Shown here: piece after piece, positions 17,034 to 25,683 of the stretch | How positions within the stretch are numbered: the first letter of the stretch is position 1 | Layout: the number at the start of each line of letters is the position of its first letter | Assembly (NCBI RefSeq): GCF_900100205.1 | Contig: NZ_FNEQ01000016.1 | Location: 1-63,261, forward strand | DNA length: 63,261 nt | From: Duganella sp. OV510 | Lineage (GTDB): Bacteria; Pseudomonadota; Gammaproteobacteria; Burkholderiales; Burkholderiaceae_D | Direction of reading: 5' to 3' | Position numbers and translations under genes: made by a program | The notes under the pieces: generated by a model | The model's input: only the letters and a program-made list of their open reading frames with translations | Databases searched by the model: none | Told to the model about the DNA's origin: nothing

Positions 17034-17249
17034 ATGAACGACCGCCTGACCGAACCTGTCCAGGAAATGATGTCCGACGAAGACTTCGCGATGATCGTCC
17101 AGGAAATGGCAAAGAGCCCCGGATATGCTGAAGGCTGCGCAAGAAGAATGGCAGCCATCATGGAATTTCATGAGATTTTTCGGGACAGTCCAGATATCCC
17201 TGCCGACGGTCTCAACTTCATGCGTGACAATACGGATGAAGTTGAGTGA
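17034..17249 (+). CDS. Putative antitoxin paired with a truncated PIN toxin
   Basis: 71-residue small, acidic, mainly helical protein without a recognisable DNA-binding motif. GGAGG lies 6 nt before the ATG. The stop codon overlaps the GTG start of the next frame (GTGA), which encodes the N-terminal part of a PIN-domain toxin. That coupling and size point to an antitoxin of a VapBC-like pair, but the sequence is not a clear AbrB, RHH or Phd type. Function is inferred from context alone. Confidence 0.55.
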   Translation: MNDRLTEPVQEMMSDEDFAMIVQEMAKSPGYAEGCARRMAAIMEFHEIFRDSPDIPADGLNFMRDNTDEVE

Positions 17250-17377
17250 AAGCTGCGCTCTTCGATACCAATATTCTTATTGATGCCATAAATGGCTATC
17301 AAGAGGCATTTATCGAATTCAGATGCTGGCGACAACCAGCCATCAGCGCGATCACTCTGATAGAACTGCAGGCATGA
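17246..17377 (+). pseudogene. Truncated PIN-domain toxin (VapC-like)
   Basis: 43 codons that match only the first third of a PIN nuclease: KAALFDTNILIDAINGYQEA with the first catalytic Asp, then ISAITLIELQA with the conserved Glu, after which a TGA ends the frame. A complete VapC has about 130 residues with two further acidic residues; no continuation is recognisable in any frame down to 17500. It starts with GTG overlapping the antitoxin stop by 4 nt. The likely reading is an inactivated toxin next to an intact partner gene. Confidence 0.7.
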
Positions 17378-17715
17378 TTACCGCAAAATGGCACCCGCGT
17401 CATCAACGTTCGCCCAGCACCGTTGGTTTGATATGGCTCGTCGGTTTTTTTCCACAAAATCGTATAGAAAATTTGCATCCGCCTATACGAAGTGGGCATA
17501 CCAGCCCTGCGAAATAATCACCATTTTGATTGTTTCCACTTTATCCACATGACTAAAAAGACCCTTTTCATAGACAAGCTGCGCAATTTCCTGCTCTGAT
17601 GCGGCGCAATAAATCAGTTTTTGATCAGCTTGCTCCCCAAACCCGAAGTGATTAGTCTTGTTTGTGACAGGTCATCAGACAACCTGCACTCCCAGAACGA
17701 ATCACTGAGGACACT
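17378..17715. other. AT-rich leader region of the pectin operon
   Basis: About 340 bp between the PIN remnant and the TonB receptor. The first part may be decayed toxin coding sequence. The last part holds the motif GTCATCAGACAACC (17671-17684), flanked by an imperfect CAGGT/ACCTG dyad, and a GAGGAC-type ribosome site before the receptor ATG. No gene is recognisable. Base composition is lower in G+C than the genes on either side. Confidence 0.5.
17671..17684 (+). promoter_or_regulatory. Operator candidate shared with the hexuronate transporter operon
   Basis: GTCATCAGACAACC, 31 bp upstream of the TonB receptor start. The same motif with two changed central bases (GTCATCGTACAACC) occurs at 39556-39569 upstream of the hexuronate-type MFS transporter. 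It lies inside CAGGT-N9-ACCTG, an inverted repeat at 17668-17686. Position so close to the start codon would fit a repressor site overlapping the promoter or leader. The cognate regulator is not obvious. Confidence 0.45.
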
Positions 17716-20589
17716 ATGAAAAAGAAAATACTGGAGACCTTGGTTCCGCTCGCCTTAGCGGCCATGTATGCACCTGCGGCCCTGGCCCAGGAAACCCCTG
17801 CGGCGCCAGCCGCCAACAGCAGCGAACCGCCAGCCCCGGCAGCAGCCAACGATCCGAACACCACCACCGTGGTCGTCACCGGCTTCCGCTCCAGCCTGCA
17901 AAAAGCGCTGAACCTGAAACAGCAAGCGATCGGCGTGCGCGATTCGATCGTCGCCGAAGACATCGGCAAGTTCCCGGAAGCGAACATCGCCGAATCGTTG
18001 CAACGCGTGCCAGGCGTGATCCTGAACCGCGACGAAGCCTCCGGCGAAGGCCAGCGCATCTCGGTGCGCGGTCTGCCGACCGAATACGTGGTCACCACGC
18101 TCAACGGCGCACCAGTCAACACCACCTCCACCTCGACCATCGGCTCGGCCGCGCGCGGCTTCAACTACGATGTCTTCGCCTCCGAACTGTTTGGCCGCGT
18201 CGACTTCTACAAATCGCCGCTGGCCGAACTGACCGAAGGCGGCCTCGGTGGCATAGTCGACCTGCAAACCCCACGTCCGTTCGACAATCCAAAGCGCACC
18301 ATCCGCTACGGCCTGACCGGTACCTACAACACTGCCTCCAAAAACACCGACCCGAACGGCTTCGTGCTGTACTCGAACACCTGGGACAACCTCGGCTTCC
18401 TGATCGGCGCCTCGCACTCGGGCAGCGTCAACACCCGTTCCGGCTTTGAATCGACCGGCGGCTACAACAGCTCCGCCAACGGCAGCGCCAGCCCGGTCAA
18501 GGGCAACTTCGGTTTCGCGCTGGACTTCGACAGCCCGCGCGCTAATCTGGGCAGCTACACGCGCGACCAGGTGGCCAAGGCCTACCTGCCGCGTATCTAC
18601 CGCTTCTACGGTTCGGAAAACGAGCGCAAGCGTGACGGCCTGGTATCGTCGTTGCAGTGGAAAACGCCGACGCTGAACGTCAGCTTCGACACCATGTATT
18701 CGAAGCTGAAGAACACCCGCACGGAACAGCTGTTCGGCATTTTGATCCGCAGCACCGCCACCACCAACCGCAACGCGGCGGTCGGCGCCTCCGGCAACAA
18801 CGGCCTGATCCCGCTGAACGTGAAGATCGACCCGGCCACCAATCTGCTGACCGGCACCTTCGGCAACACCACCTACAACGCCGGCGCCGGCTACAACGAG
18901 GACGAAACCAAATTCGGCTACGGCGCATTGAACGCCAGCTGGAAAGCCAGTCCGAAACTGACGCTGAGCGGACAGGCCAGCCTGAATCAAAGCACCGCCA
19001 CCAGCGCCGGTGGCCAGCTGTCCGGCTACATCTATGGCGCCGACTCGACCATCGACTATGGTGACGACCACGTCTACCCATCGATCTCGTCGCCGACCAG
19101 CTACACCGATCCAAATAGCTGGAGCGGCTTCACCATCAGCAGCGCCAAGACCAAGGAAACCGACAAGGGCAAGCAGGCACGCGTCGCCGCCGATTACGAC
19201 TACGACCTGTGGGGCGGCTGGACCGGCCACCTGAAGACCGGCCTGACCTTTGTCTCCACCGTCAAGGGTGTCGACAAGCGCAATGGCACCTCGCTGGCCA
19301 CCGCCAAGCTGAATAGCATCGGCACGGCGGGCCTGCGTAACGCCATGACCTCGCAGCTGCCGATCGATAATCTGGACTTCGGCGCTGGCTGGCCGCACAG
19401 CTGGGCCACCTGGAACAGCAGCTACTTCTACTCGCAGTTCGATCCGGAAGTGTATAACCCGGCTTCGACCTTCCAGCCAAATCAAAGCTTTGAAGCGCAG
19501 GAAGACGTGAAGACCGCCTACGTGCAGTCCGACTTCAAGGGCGAGGTCGCAGGCCGCGAACTGCGCATCAACGCCGGCGTGCGTTACTCGAAGACCGACA
19601 CCAAGATCGACAACTTCAAGCAGCAAGGCGCCAGCCTGGCTTACGCCCCGAATCATGAGCAAGGCTCGTACCACAACGTGCTGCCGGCTCTGAGCGCGGC
19701 GCTGGATGTCACCGACAACCTGATGTGGCGCGCCTCGTGGGGCAAAACCATCACCCGCGCCTCGCTGTCCATCATCGCGGCGCAGACAGTGATCCCGAAC
19801 CAGTTCGACACCAGCGCCACGTCGGGCAATCCTAACCTGCGTCCGCAGCAATCGAAGAACCTGGACACCAGCCTGGAATGGTACTTCCAGCCTGGCAGCC
19901 TGCTGTCGGCCGGCATCTTCCACAAGACGCTGACCGATGCCACCGTGGCCAATACCCGCGTGGTGACCTTCGGTTCGCTCGGCCTGCCGGATACTGCCCT
20001 CGGCCCACTGTTCCAGGACGCCAGCGGCCGCGTCGATCCTAACCTGCCAATGACGCTGCGCACCTATACCAACGCCGGCGAGCAAAAGCTGAAAGGCTAC
20101 GAGCTGTCCTACCAGCAGGCCTTCACCTTCCTGCCGGCGCCATTCAACGGCATGGGCGGGCTGGCCAGCTACACCCACATCGATCCGTTCAACAGTGCGA
20201 AATGGATCACCAATGCGGGCAAGGAGATCGAGGTCAACTCGGTGCCGAAGTACGCCTACAGCGGCACGATCTACTACGAGCAAGGCAAGTGGGCGGCGCG
20301 TATGTCGTACAACTACAAGGGCAAGTCGCTGCACGGCGATAACCCGCGCAACAATGGCGATGATTTGATCCGCTGGCGCGCGGGCCGTGGCTACCTCGAT
20401 GCCAACATCAGCTACAAGTTCAACGACAACCTGGAGTTCCGCATCGACGCGCTCAATCTGAGCAACACGCTGGCCTACGACTACTTCGAGGACGCCACCG
20501 GCCAGTACGGCAGCGGCAAGAAGACGCGCATGGACTATGCGAAGTATGATGGCCGCACGATCAAATTCGGCATCCGGGGGAAACTGTAA
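17716..20589 (+). CDS. TonB-dependent receptor, polysaccharide type
   Basis: 957-residue outer-membrane receptor of the Xanthomonas/Caulobacter-type TonB family used for oligosaccharide uptake. The signal peptide ends PAALAQ near residue 25. An Ala/Pro-rich stretch is followed by TVVVTGFRSSLQKALNLKQ, the plug core (DSIVAEDIGKFPEANIAESL, then RVPGV and ISVRGL) and a long barrel. It heads an operon with GH105, DUF2264 and GH35 genes, so it probably imports oligosaccharides of pectic rhamnogalacturonan or galactan. The large antisense frame opposite it is a codon-bias artefact. Confidence 0.93.
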   Translation: MKKKILETLVPLALAAMYAPAALAQETPAAPAANSSEPPAPAAANDPNTTTVVVTGFRSSLQKALNLKQQAIGVRDSIVAEDIGKFPEANIAESLQRVPGVILNRDEASGEGQRISVRGLPTEYVVTTLNGAPVNTTSTSTIGSAARGFNYDVFASELFGRVDFYKSPLAELTEGGLGGIVDLQTPRPFDNPKRTIRYGLTGTYNTASKNTDPNGFVLYSNTWDNLGFLIGASHSGSVNTRSGFESTGGYNSSANGSASPVKGNFGFALDFDSPRANLGSYTRDQVAKAYLPRIYRFYGSENERKRDGLVSSLQWKTPTLNVSFDTMYSKLKNTRTEQLFGILIRSTATTNRNAAVGASGNNGLIPLNVKIDPATNLLTGTFGNTTYNAGAGYNEDETKFGYGALNASWKASPKLTLSGQASLNQSTATSAGGQLSGYIYGADSTIDYGDDHVYPSISSPTSYTDPNSWSGFTISSAKTKETDKGKQARVAADYDYDLWGGWTGHLKTGLTFVSTVKGVDKRNGTSLATAKLNSIGTAGLRNAMTSQLPIDNLDFGAGWPHSWATWNSSYFYSQFDPEVYNPASTFQPNQSFEAQEDVKTAYVQSDFKGEVAGRELRINAGVRYSKTDTKIDNFKQQGASLAYAPNHEQGSYHNVLPALSAALDVTDNLMWRASWGKTITRASLSIIAAQTVIPNQFDTSATSGNPNLRPQQSKNLDTSLEWYFQPGSLLSAGIFHKTLTDATVANTRVVTFGSLGLPDTALGPLFQDASGRVDPNLPMTLRTYTNAGEQKLKGYELSYQQAFTFLPAPFNGMGGLASYTHIDPFNSAKWITNAGKEIEVNSVPKYAYSGTIYYEQGKWAARMSYNYKGKSLHGDNPRNNGDDLIRWRAGRGYLDANISYKFNDNLEFRIDALNLSNTLAYDYFEDATGQYGSGKKTRMDYAKYDGRTIKFGIRGKL

Positions 20590-20592
20590 ACC

Positions 20593-21723
20593 ATGATGAA
20601 ACGACTCTACGCCGTCACGCTGGTGGCGGCTAGCCTGGCCGGCTGCGCTTCGGCGCCGCCGGCAGTCGACACCTCCGAACAGGAGGTTGTCGGCATTATC
20701 AACAAGGTCAACAACTACTGGCAGCAGCGCGAGAAGCCGCAGCAGTGGGCGTTCTGGGATATCGCCGCCTACCACACCGGCAATATGGAGGCCTACCAGA
20801 TCACCAGGAATCCGGCATGGCGCAAGTATTCCGAAGACTGGGCCGTCCACAACCAGTGGCAAGGCGCCAAATCCACCAACAAGGCAGTGTGGAAGTACCA
20901 GTATGGCGAGACAGACGAACACGTGCTGTTCGGCGACTGGCAGATCTGCTTCCAGACCTACGCCGACCTGTACAAGCTCGATCCCGATCCGAAGAAAATC
21001 GCCCGTGCCCGCGAGGTGATGGAATACCAGATGAGCACACCGAACAAGGATTATTGGTGGTGGTCGGATGGCCTCTACATGGTGATGCCGGTGATGACCA
21101 AGATGTACAACCTCACCGGCAATCGCCAGTATCTCGACAAGCTCAATGCGTACTTCGAATACGCCAACAGCATCATGTACGACAGCGATGAACAGCTGTA
21201 CTACCGCGATGCCCGCTACGTCTACCCGAAACACAAGAGCGCCAACGGCAAGAAGGACTTCTGGTCGCGCGGCGACGGCTGGGTATTCGCCGGCCTGGCC
21301 AAAGTGCTGCAAGACCTGCCGAAGGACGACCCGCACCGCAACGCCTACATCGCCAAGTACCAGGGCATGGCGCAGGCGCTGAAGAAAGCCCAGACCAGCG
21401 ACGGCTACTGGACCCGCAGCCTGCTCGATGCCGAACACGCGCCAGGCCCGGAAACCAGCGGCACCGCCTTCTTTGTCTACGGCTACCTGTGGGGCATCAA
21501 CAACGGCCTGCTGGAGCGCGACGAGTATCTGCCAGTGGTGCGCAAAGGCTGGCATTATCTGAGCAAGACCGCGCTGCAACCGGACGGCAAGATCGGCTAC
21601 GTGCAACCTATCGGCGAACGCGCGATTCCTGGCCAGGTGGTGGACCAGAATTCGACCACGCCATTTGGCGTCGGCGCCTACCTGCTGGCGTCCGCCGAGA
21701 TGGTGCGCCTGCTGCGTCAATAA
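20593..21723 (+). CDS. GH105 unsaturated rhamnogalacturonyl hydrolase-like lipoprotein
   Basis: 376-residue GH88/GH105 family enzyme. These proteins remove the unsaturated galacturonyl (or glucuronyl) residue left by polysaccharide lyases by hydrating its double bond. A lipobox (ASLAGC) at residues 14-19 makes it a lipoprotein, so it should act in the periplasm. Family blocks: WWWSDGLYMVMP with the probable catalytic Asp near residue 159, FWSRGDGWVFAGL with Asp 228, and the C-terminal GTAFFVYGYLWGINNG. The start is 3 nt after the receptor stop. YteR-like enzymes act on rhamnogalacturonan I fragments; this fits the GH35 gene downstream. Confidence 0.9.
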   Translation: MMKRLYAVTLVAASLAGCASAPPAVDTSEQEVVGIINKVNNYWQQREKPQQWAFWDIAAYHTGNMEAYQITRNPAWRKYSEDWAVHNQWQGAKSTNKAVWKYQYGETDEHVLFGDWQICFQTYADLYKLDPDPKKIARAREVMEYQMSTPNKDYWWWSDGLYMVMPVMTKMYNLTGNRQYLDKLNAYFEYANSIMYDSDEQLYYRDARYVYPKHKSANGKKDFWSRGDGWVFAGLAKVLQDLPKDDPHRNAYIAKYQGMAQALKKAQTSDGYWTRSLLDAEHAPGPETSGTAFFVYGYLWGINNGLLERDEYLPVVRKGWHYLSKTALQPDGKIGYVQPIGERAIPGQVVDQNSTTPFGVGAYLLASAEMVRLLRQ

Positions 21724-21736
21724 CAACGGAGACTGA

Positions 21737-23017
21737 ATGGAACGACGACACTTTATTCATAGCCTCGCCGCCACCGCCGCCGCTGGCGGCATGGCGGCGA
21801 GCCAGGGCGCCGCTGCTGCGGTAGCCGCCAAACCTGCGGCAGCTGACACCAGCGGCGCCGCAGCGCGCGCGCAACTCGCCGCACTGGCGCAAAAAATGTC
21901 CGACCCGGTGCTGACCAATATGGCCGCCGGCACACTGAAAAAAAACTTCAACCTCGAAGTCAGCCCGACCTGGGATGGCCGCGACAAAGGCGTGACCTAC
22001 CTCGAATGCTTCGGCCGCCTGATCGCCGGCATCGCTCCGTGGCTCGCGCTGCCGGACGATGGCACGCCGGAAGGCCGCACGCGCAAGCGCCTTCACCAGC
22101 TGGCCCTGCAAAGCTACACCAACTCGGTCGACCCGGCCAATCCGGACTACCTGTCATGGAAAGTACCCGGCCAAACGCTGGTCGATTCCGCCTACTTCAC
22201 CAACGCCCTGATGCGCGCACCGCAAGCGCTGTGGGACCCGCTGGACGCCAGGACCAAACAGCGCATCATCGCCGAAATCAAAGCCCTGCGCCGCATCGAG
22301 CCACCGTACATCAACTGGATGCTGTTCGCCGCCATGAACGAAGCCTGGCTGATGTCGATCGGCGAGGAATTCGACCCGCTGCGCATGAACGTCGCCATCC
22401 GCAAAATCAACGAATGGTATGTCGGAGACGGCTGGATCAAGGACGGCGAAGCCTTCCACTTCGATTACTACAATGCCTTCGTCATGCATCCGATGATGGT
22501 CGAAATCCTCGACGTGCTGGATGCAAAAAAAGGCGCGTTCTGGAATGGCAAGCCGGAAGAGCTGCGCGCGCAAGCCATCAAGCGCATGCAGCGCTACAGC
22601 GAACACCTGGAACGCTTCATCGCCACCGATGGCAGCTTCCCGCCGATCGGCCGCTCGCTCACCTACCGCACCGCCGCCTTCCAGCCACTGGCCTTGCTGG
22701 CGCTGCGCAAGCAACTGCCGAAAAGTCTGCCTGAAGGCCAGATCCGCGCTGCGCTGCAAGCGGTGCACAACATTGTCTGGTCGGCGCCGTCCAACTTCAC
22801 CAAGGACGGCTACCTGACCATCGGCTTTGTCGGCCACCAGCCGGAGCTGGGCGACTGGTACTCGAACAACGGCAGCATGTACATCGCCTCCGCCAGCCTG
22901 CTGCCACTGGGCCTGCCGGCCAGCGACAGCTACTGGACCGCGCCGGCACAGGACTGGACGCAGAAGAAAGCCTTCTCCGGCGCCCGCTTCCCTAAAGACT
23001 ATCCAGTGAATTACTAA
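21737..23017 (+). CDS. DUF2264 domain protein, exported
   Basis: 426-residue protein with a Tat-like signal (MERRHFIHSLAATAAAGG). The rest is the DUF2264 alpha/alpha-barrel type domain, with conserved stretches PPYINWMLFAAMNEAWL, GDGWIKDGEAFHFDYYN and DGSFPPIGRSLTYR. DUF2264 genes sit in polysaccharide-utilisation loci, often beside GH105 and pectate-related genes. Some relatives have been proposed to be glycosidases, but the reaction is not something I can assign. Its stop overlaps the GH35 start (TAATG). Confidence 0.88.
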   Translation: MERRHFIHSLAATAAAGGMAASQGAAAAVAAKPAAADTSGAAARAQLAALAQKMSDPVLTNMAAGTLKKNFNLEVSPTWDGRDKGVTYLECFGRLIAGIAPWLALPDDGTPEGRTRKRLHQLALQSYTNSVDPANPDYLSWKVPGQTLVDSAYFTNALMRAPQALWDPLDARTKQRIIAEIKALRRIEPPYINWMLFAAMNEAWLMSIGEEFDPLRMNVAIRKINEWYVGDGWIKDGEAFHFDYYNAFVMHPMMVEILDVLDAKKGAFWNGKPEELRAQAIKRMQRYSEHLERFIATDGSFPPIGRSLTYRTAAFQPLALLALRKQLPKSLPEGQIRAALQAVHNIVWSAPSNFTKDGYLTIGFVGHQPELGDWYSNNGSMYIASASLLPLGLPASDSYWTAPAQDWTQKKAFSGARFPKDYPVNY

Positions 23018-25383
23018 TGACGATCAAATCCGAATCCCGCCGCCGCGTACTGCGCGGCGCAGGTGCGGCGGCGGCAGCGGGCACCATCGGCAGCATGCTG
23101 CTGCCGCTGTCGGCGCAAGCCGCCACCCGCTTCAGCATCTCCGACACCGACTTCATGCTGGACGGCCAGCGCCTGCAAATCCGCTGCGGCGAAATGCACT
23201 TCGCCCGCGTGCCGCGCGAATACTGGCAGCACCGCCTGAAAGCCATCAAGGCCATGGGCCTGAACACCGTCTGCGCCTACCTGTTCTGGAACTACCACGA
23301 GTGGCGCGAAGGCCGTTTCGACTGGCAAGGCCAGCGCGATGCGGCGGAATTCTGCAAGCTCGCACAGCAGGAAGGCCTGTGGGTCATCCTGCGTCCCGGT
23401 CCTTACGCTTGCGCCGAGTGGGAAATGGGCGGCCTGCCGTGGTGGCTGCTGAAGAAACCGGGCGACGCTTTCCTGCGCACGCGCGATCCCAACTTCGTGC
23501 AACCCGCGCGCCGCTACATGAAGGAAGTCGGCCGCGTGCTTGGTCCGCAGCAGATCACCCACGGCGGCCCGATACTGATGGTGCAGGTCGAGAACGAATA
23601 CGGCTTCTTCGGCGAAGACCTGGACTACATGCGCGACATGAAGGCCATGCTGCAGGATGCCGGTTTCGACGTGCCGCTGTTCCAGTGCAATCCAACCAAC
23701 GCGGTGGTCAAATCGCACATCGACGGCCTGTTCGACGTGGTGAACTTCGGCAGCGATCCGCTGACCGGCTTCAAGGCGCTGGACCAGGTACAAAAAGGCC
23801 CGCGCATGTGCGGCGAATACTACTCCGGCTGGTTCGACACCTGGGGCGCGCCACACCGCCGTGGCTCGGCCAACGGCGCCGTCGCTGACATCCAGACCAT
23901 GCTGAAGATGAACGGCTCCTTCAGCCTGTACATGGCGCACGGCGGCACCAGCTTCGGCCTGTGGGGCGGCTGCGACCGTCCCTTCCGTCCGGACACCAGC
24001 AGCTACGACTACGACGCACCAATCAGCGAAGCCGGTTGGACCGGCGAGAAATTCCAGGCCTATCGCGAAGGCATCAAGCCCTTCCTGCACGCCGGTGAAA
24101 CACTGCCCGCCGCGCCGGCGCCGAATCCGGTCATCGCCATCAAGCCGTTTGCGCTGAAGGAGTCCTGCACCGTGGCCGCAGCGCTGCCGGCGAAAGTGAT
24201 TCGCGCCGTGTCGCCACAGCCGATCGAGCAGTACGACATCAGCCGTGGCATCGTCTCCTATCGTGTGACGCTGCCTGCCGGTCCGGCCGGCACGCTGGAA
24301 GCAGCCAAGGTACGCGACCTGGCCTGGGTCAGCATCGACGGCAAGCAGGTTGGCACCTTCGACACCCGCCACCGCCGCTTCAGCATCGACCTGCCAGCGC
24401 GCAGCAAGCCGGCCACGCTGGAGATCCTGCTGTACACCATCGCCCGCGTCAACTTCGGCGTCGAAATCCATGACCGCAAAGGCCTGCATGGGCCGGTGCG
24501 TTTCAACGGTCAGCCGCTGGAGAACTGGGAAATCCGTGCCATCGACTTTGACGCCGACGCCGTACTGCCACCGCTGACATGGAAAACCGGCCGCGCACAA
24601 GGCGCCGCCTTCTGGCGTGGCAGCTTTGACGTCACGCAGAATGGCGACACCTTCCTCGACATGAGCGGCTGGGGCCAGGGCATCGTCTGGGTCAACGGCC
24701 GCTGCCTGGGACGCTACTGGAGCATCGGCCCGACGCAGACCATGTACCTGCCCGGCCCATGGCTCAAACAAGGCCGCAACGAAGTCGTGGTGCTGGACCT
24801 GACCGGCCCGCGCAGCGCGCGCATTGAAGGCCTGAAGACGCCTATCCTCGACAAGCTGCGTCCGGAGCTGGATCTGCCGCGTCCACCAAGCAAGGTGAAG
24901 CCGGCGCTGGATGGCGTCAAGCCGGTCTATGAAGGCGAATTCGCTCAAGGCTCGACGGTGCAGGACGTGAAGTTCGCGCAGCCAATCAAAGGCCGCCAGT
25001 TCTGCCTTGAATCGCTGGACGCCTTCGACGGCAAGCAGTACGCCGCCGTGGCCGAACTGGCGCTGCTGGGCACTGACGGCAAGCCGCTCAACCAGTCCAA
25101 CTGGACCATCGCCTGGGTCAGCAGCGAGGAGTTCACCAAGGAGGATGGCGGCGCGCTCAACGCCATCAACGGACAGGCCTCGGACTTCTGGCATACCGCC
25201 TACAGCGGCAAGGCCGCCATGGCGCCGGGCGCGAAGCATCCGCATCGCCTGATCATCGACCTTGGCAAGGACGATGTGGTGGCCGGCCTGCGCTACACGC
25301 CACGCCAGGGACCGGAAGGCGTCACCGGCCGCATCAAGCACTTCCGCGCCTACGTCGGCAATCAACTAGTGAAGGAAAACTGA
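23017..25383 (+). CDS. GH35 beta-galactosidase, Tat-exported
   Basis: 788-residue glycoside hydrolase that should release terminal beta-galactose. A twin-arginine signal is visible (SESRRRVLRGAGAAAAAG). The TIM barrel has LRPGPYACAEW, the acid/base Glu in VENEYG (about residue 194) and the nucleophile Glu in CGEYYSGWFDTWG (about residue 267). C-terminal beta-sandwich domains include the typical GQGIVWVNGRCLGRYW. The last 150 or so residues look like an extra F5/8-type carbohydrate-binding module. Last gene of the pectin operon; in this context the likely substrate is galactan side chains of rhamnogalacturonan I or their oligomers. Confidence 0.93.
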   Translation: MTIKSESRRRVLRGAGAAAAAGTIGSMLLPLSAQAATRFSISDTDFMLDGQRLQIRCGEMHFARVPREYWQHRLKAIKAMGLNTVCAYLFWNYHEWREGRFDWQGQRDAAEFCKLAQQEGLWVILRPGPYACAEWEMGGLPWWLLKKPGDAFLRTRDPNFVQPARRYMKEVGRVLGPQQITHGGPILMVQVENEYGFFGEDLDYMRDMKAMLQDAGFDVPLFQCNPTNAVVKSHIDGLFDVVNFGSDPLTGFKALDQVQKGPRMCGEYYSGWFDTWGAPHRRGSANGAVADIQTMLKMNGSFSLYMAHGGTSFGLWGGCDRPFRPDTSSYDYDAPISEAGWTGEKFQAYREGIKPFLHAGETLPAAPAPNPVIAIKPFALKESCTVAAALPAKVIRAVSPQPIEQYDISRGIVSYRVTLPAGPAGTLEAAKVRDLAWVSIDGKQVGTFDTRHRRFSIDLPARSKPATLEILLYTIARVNFGVEIHDRKGLHGPVRFNGQPLENWEIRAIDFDADAVLPPLTWKTGRAQGAAFWRGSFDVTQNGDTFLDMSGWGQGIVWVNGRCLGRYWSIGPTQTMYLPGPWLKQGRNEVVVLDLTGPRSARIEGLKTPILDKLRPELDLPRPPSKVKPALDGVKPVYEGEFAQGSTVQDVKFAQPIKGRQFCLESLDAFDGKQYAAVAELALLGTDGKPLNQSNWTIAWVSSEEFTKEDGGALNAINGQASDFWHTAYSGKAAMAPGAKHPHRLIIDLGKDDVVAGLRYTPRQGPEGVTGRIKHFRAYVGNQLVKEN

Positions 25384-25409
25384 CGCTGTAGACGGCGGCG
25401 AGGCTGCGT

Positions 25410-25667
25410 TCAGATTGAGGAGATCAACCTGGCCCCGCAAGCAGCCTTGTCGCCATCGTAAGCTACGGCTTTGCCGTGGTGATGTCTGTCGCTGGAAGCG
25501 ACCTGTATCGGGAAGGTTCCTTTGCATTGAGGACACATCGTTAAGTCGCCTTCCACGGCGACCGTTTTCCCTAGCGCCTTGAGGGATGGTTGGCCAGAAA
25601 TTACCTTGCCTCCGTGAGTAGTCTGGTCGCCTAAGCGAATGACGCCGAGCCCTTTGCTGTTCTTCAT
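25410..25667 (-). CDS. PAAR domain protein, type VI secretion spike tip
   Basis: 85-residue PAAR-repeat protein. Such proteins cap the VgrG trimer with a sharp zinc-bound tip and connect cargo to it. The pattern is the short DUF4150/PAAR_CT type: VIRLGDQTTHGGKVISG at the N-terminus, MCPQCKG in the middle, HHHGKAVAYDGDKAACGARL at the C-terminus, with His and Cys residues suited to zinc. Start chosen at 25667 with a GGAGG-like site 10 nt upstream; the longer frame runs through the end of the lipase gene. Last gene of the VgrG operon. Confidence 0.85.
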   Translation of the reverse strand: MKNSKGLGVIRLGDQTTHGGKVISGQPSLKALGKTVAVEGDLTMCPQCKGTFPIQVASSDRHHHGKAVAYDGDKAACGARLISSI

Positions 25668-25683
25668 AGTGATTGCCCCTCCG

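Noticed and set aside
17755..21726. 1323-codon open frame antisense to the TonB receptor and GH105 genes
   Set aside because: It mirrors two well-supported genes and arises from high-GC third positions on the sense strand. The protein has no domain and is Val/Ala/Gly/Arg-rich as antisense frames are.
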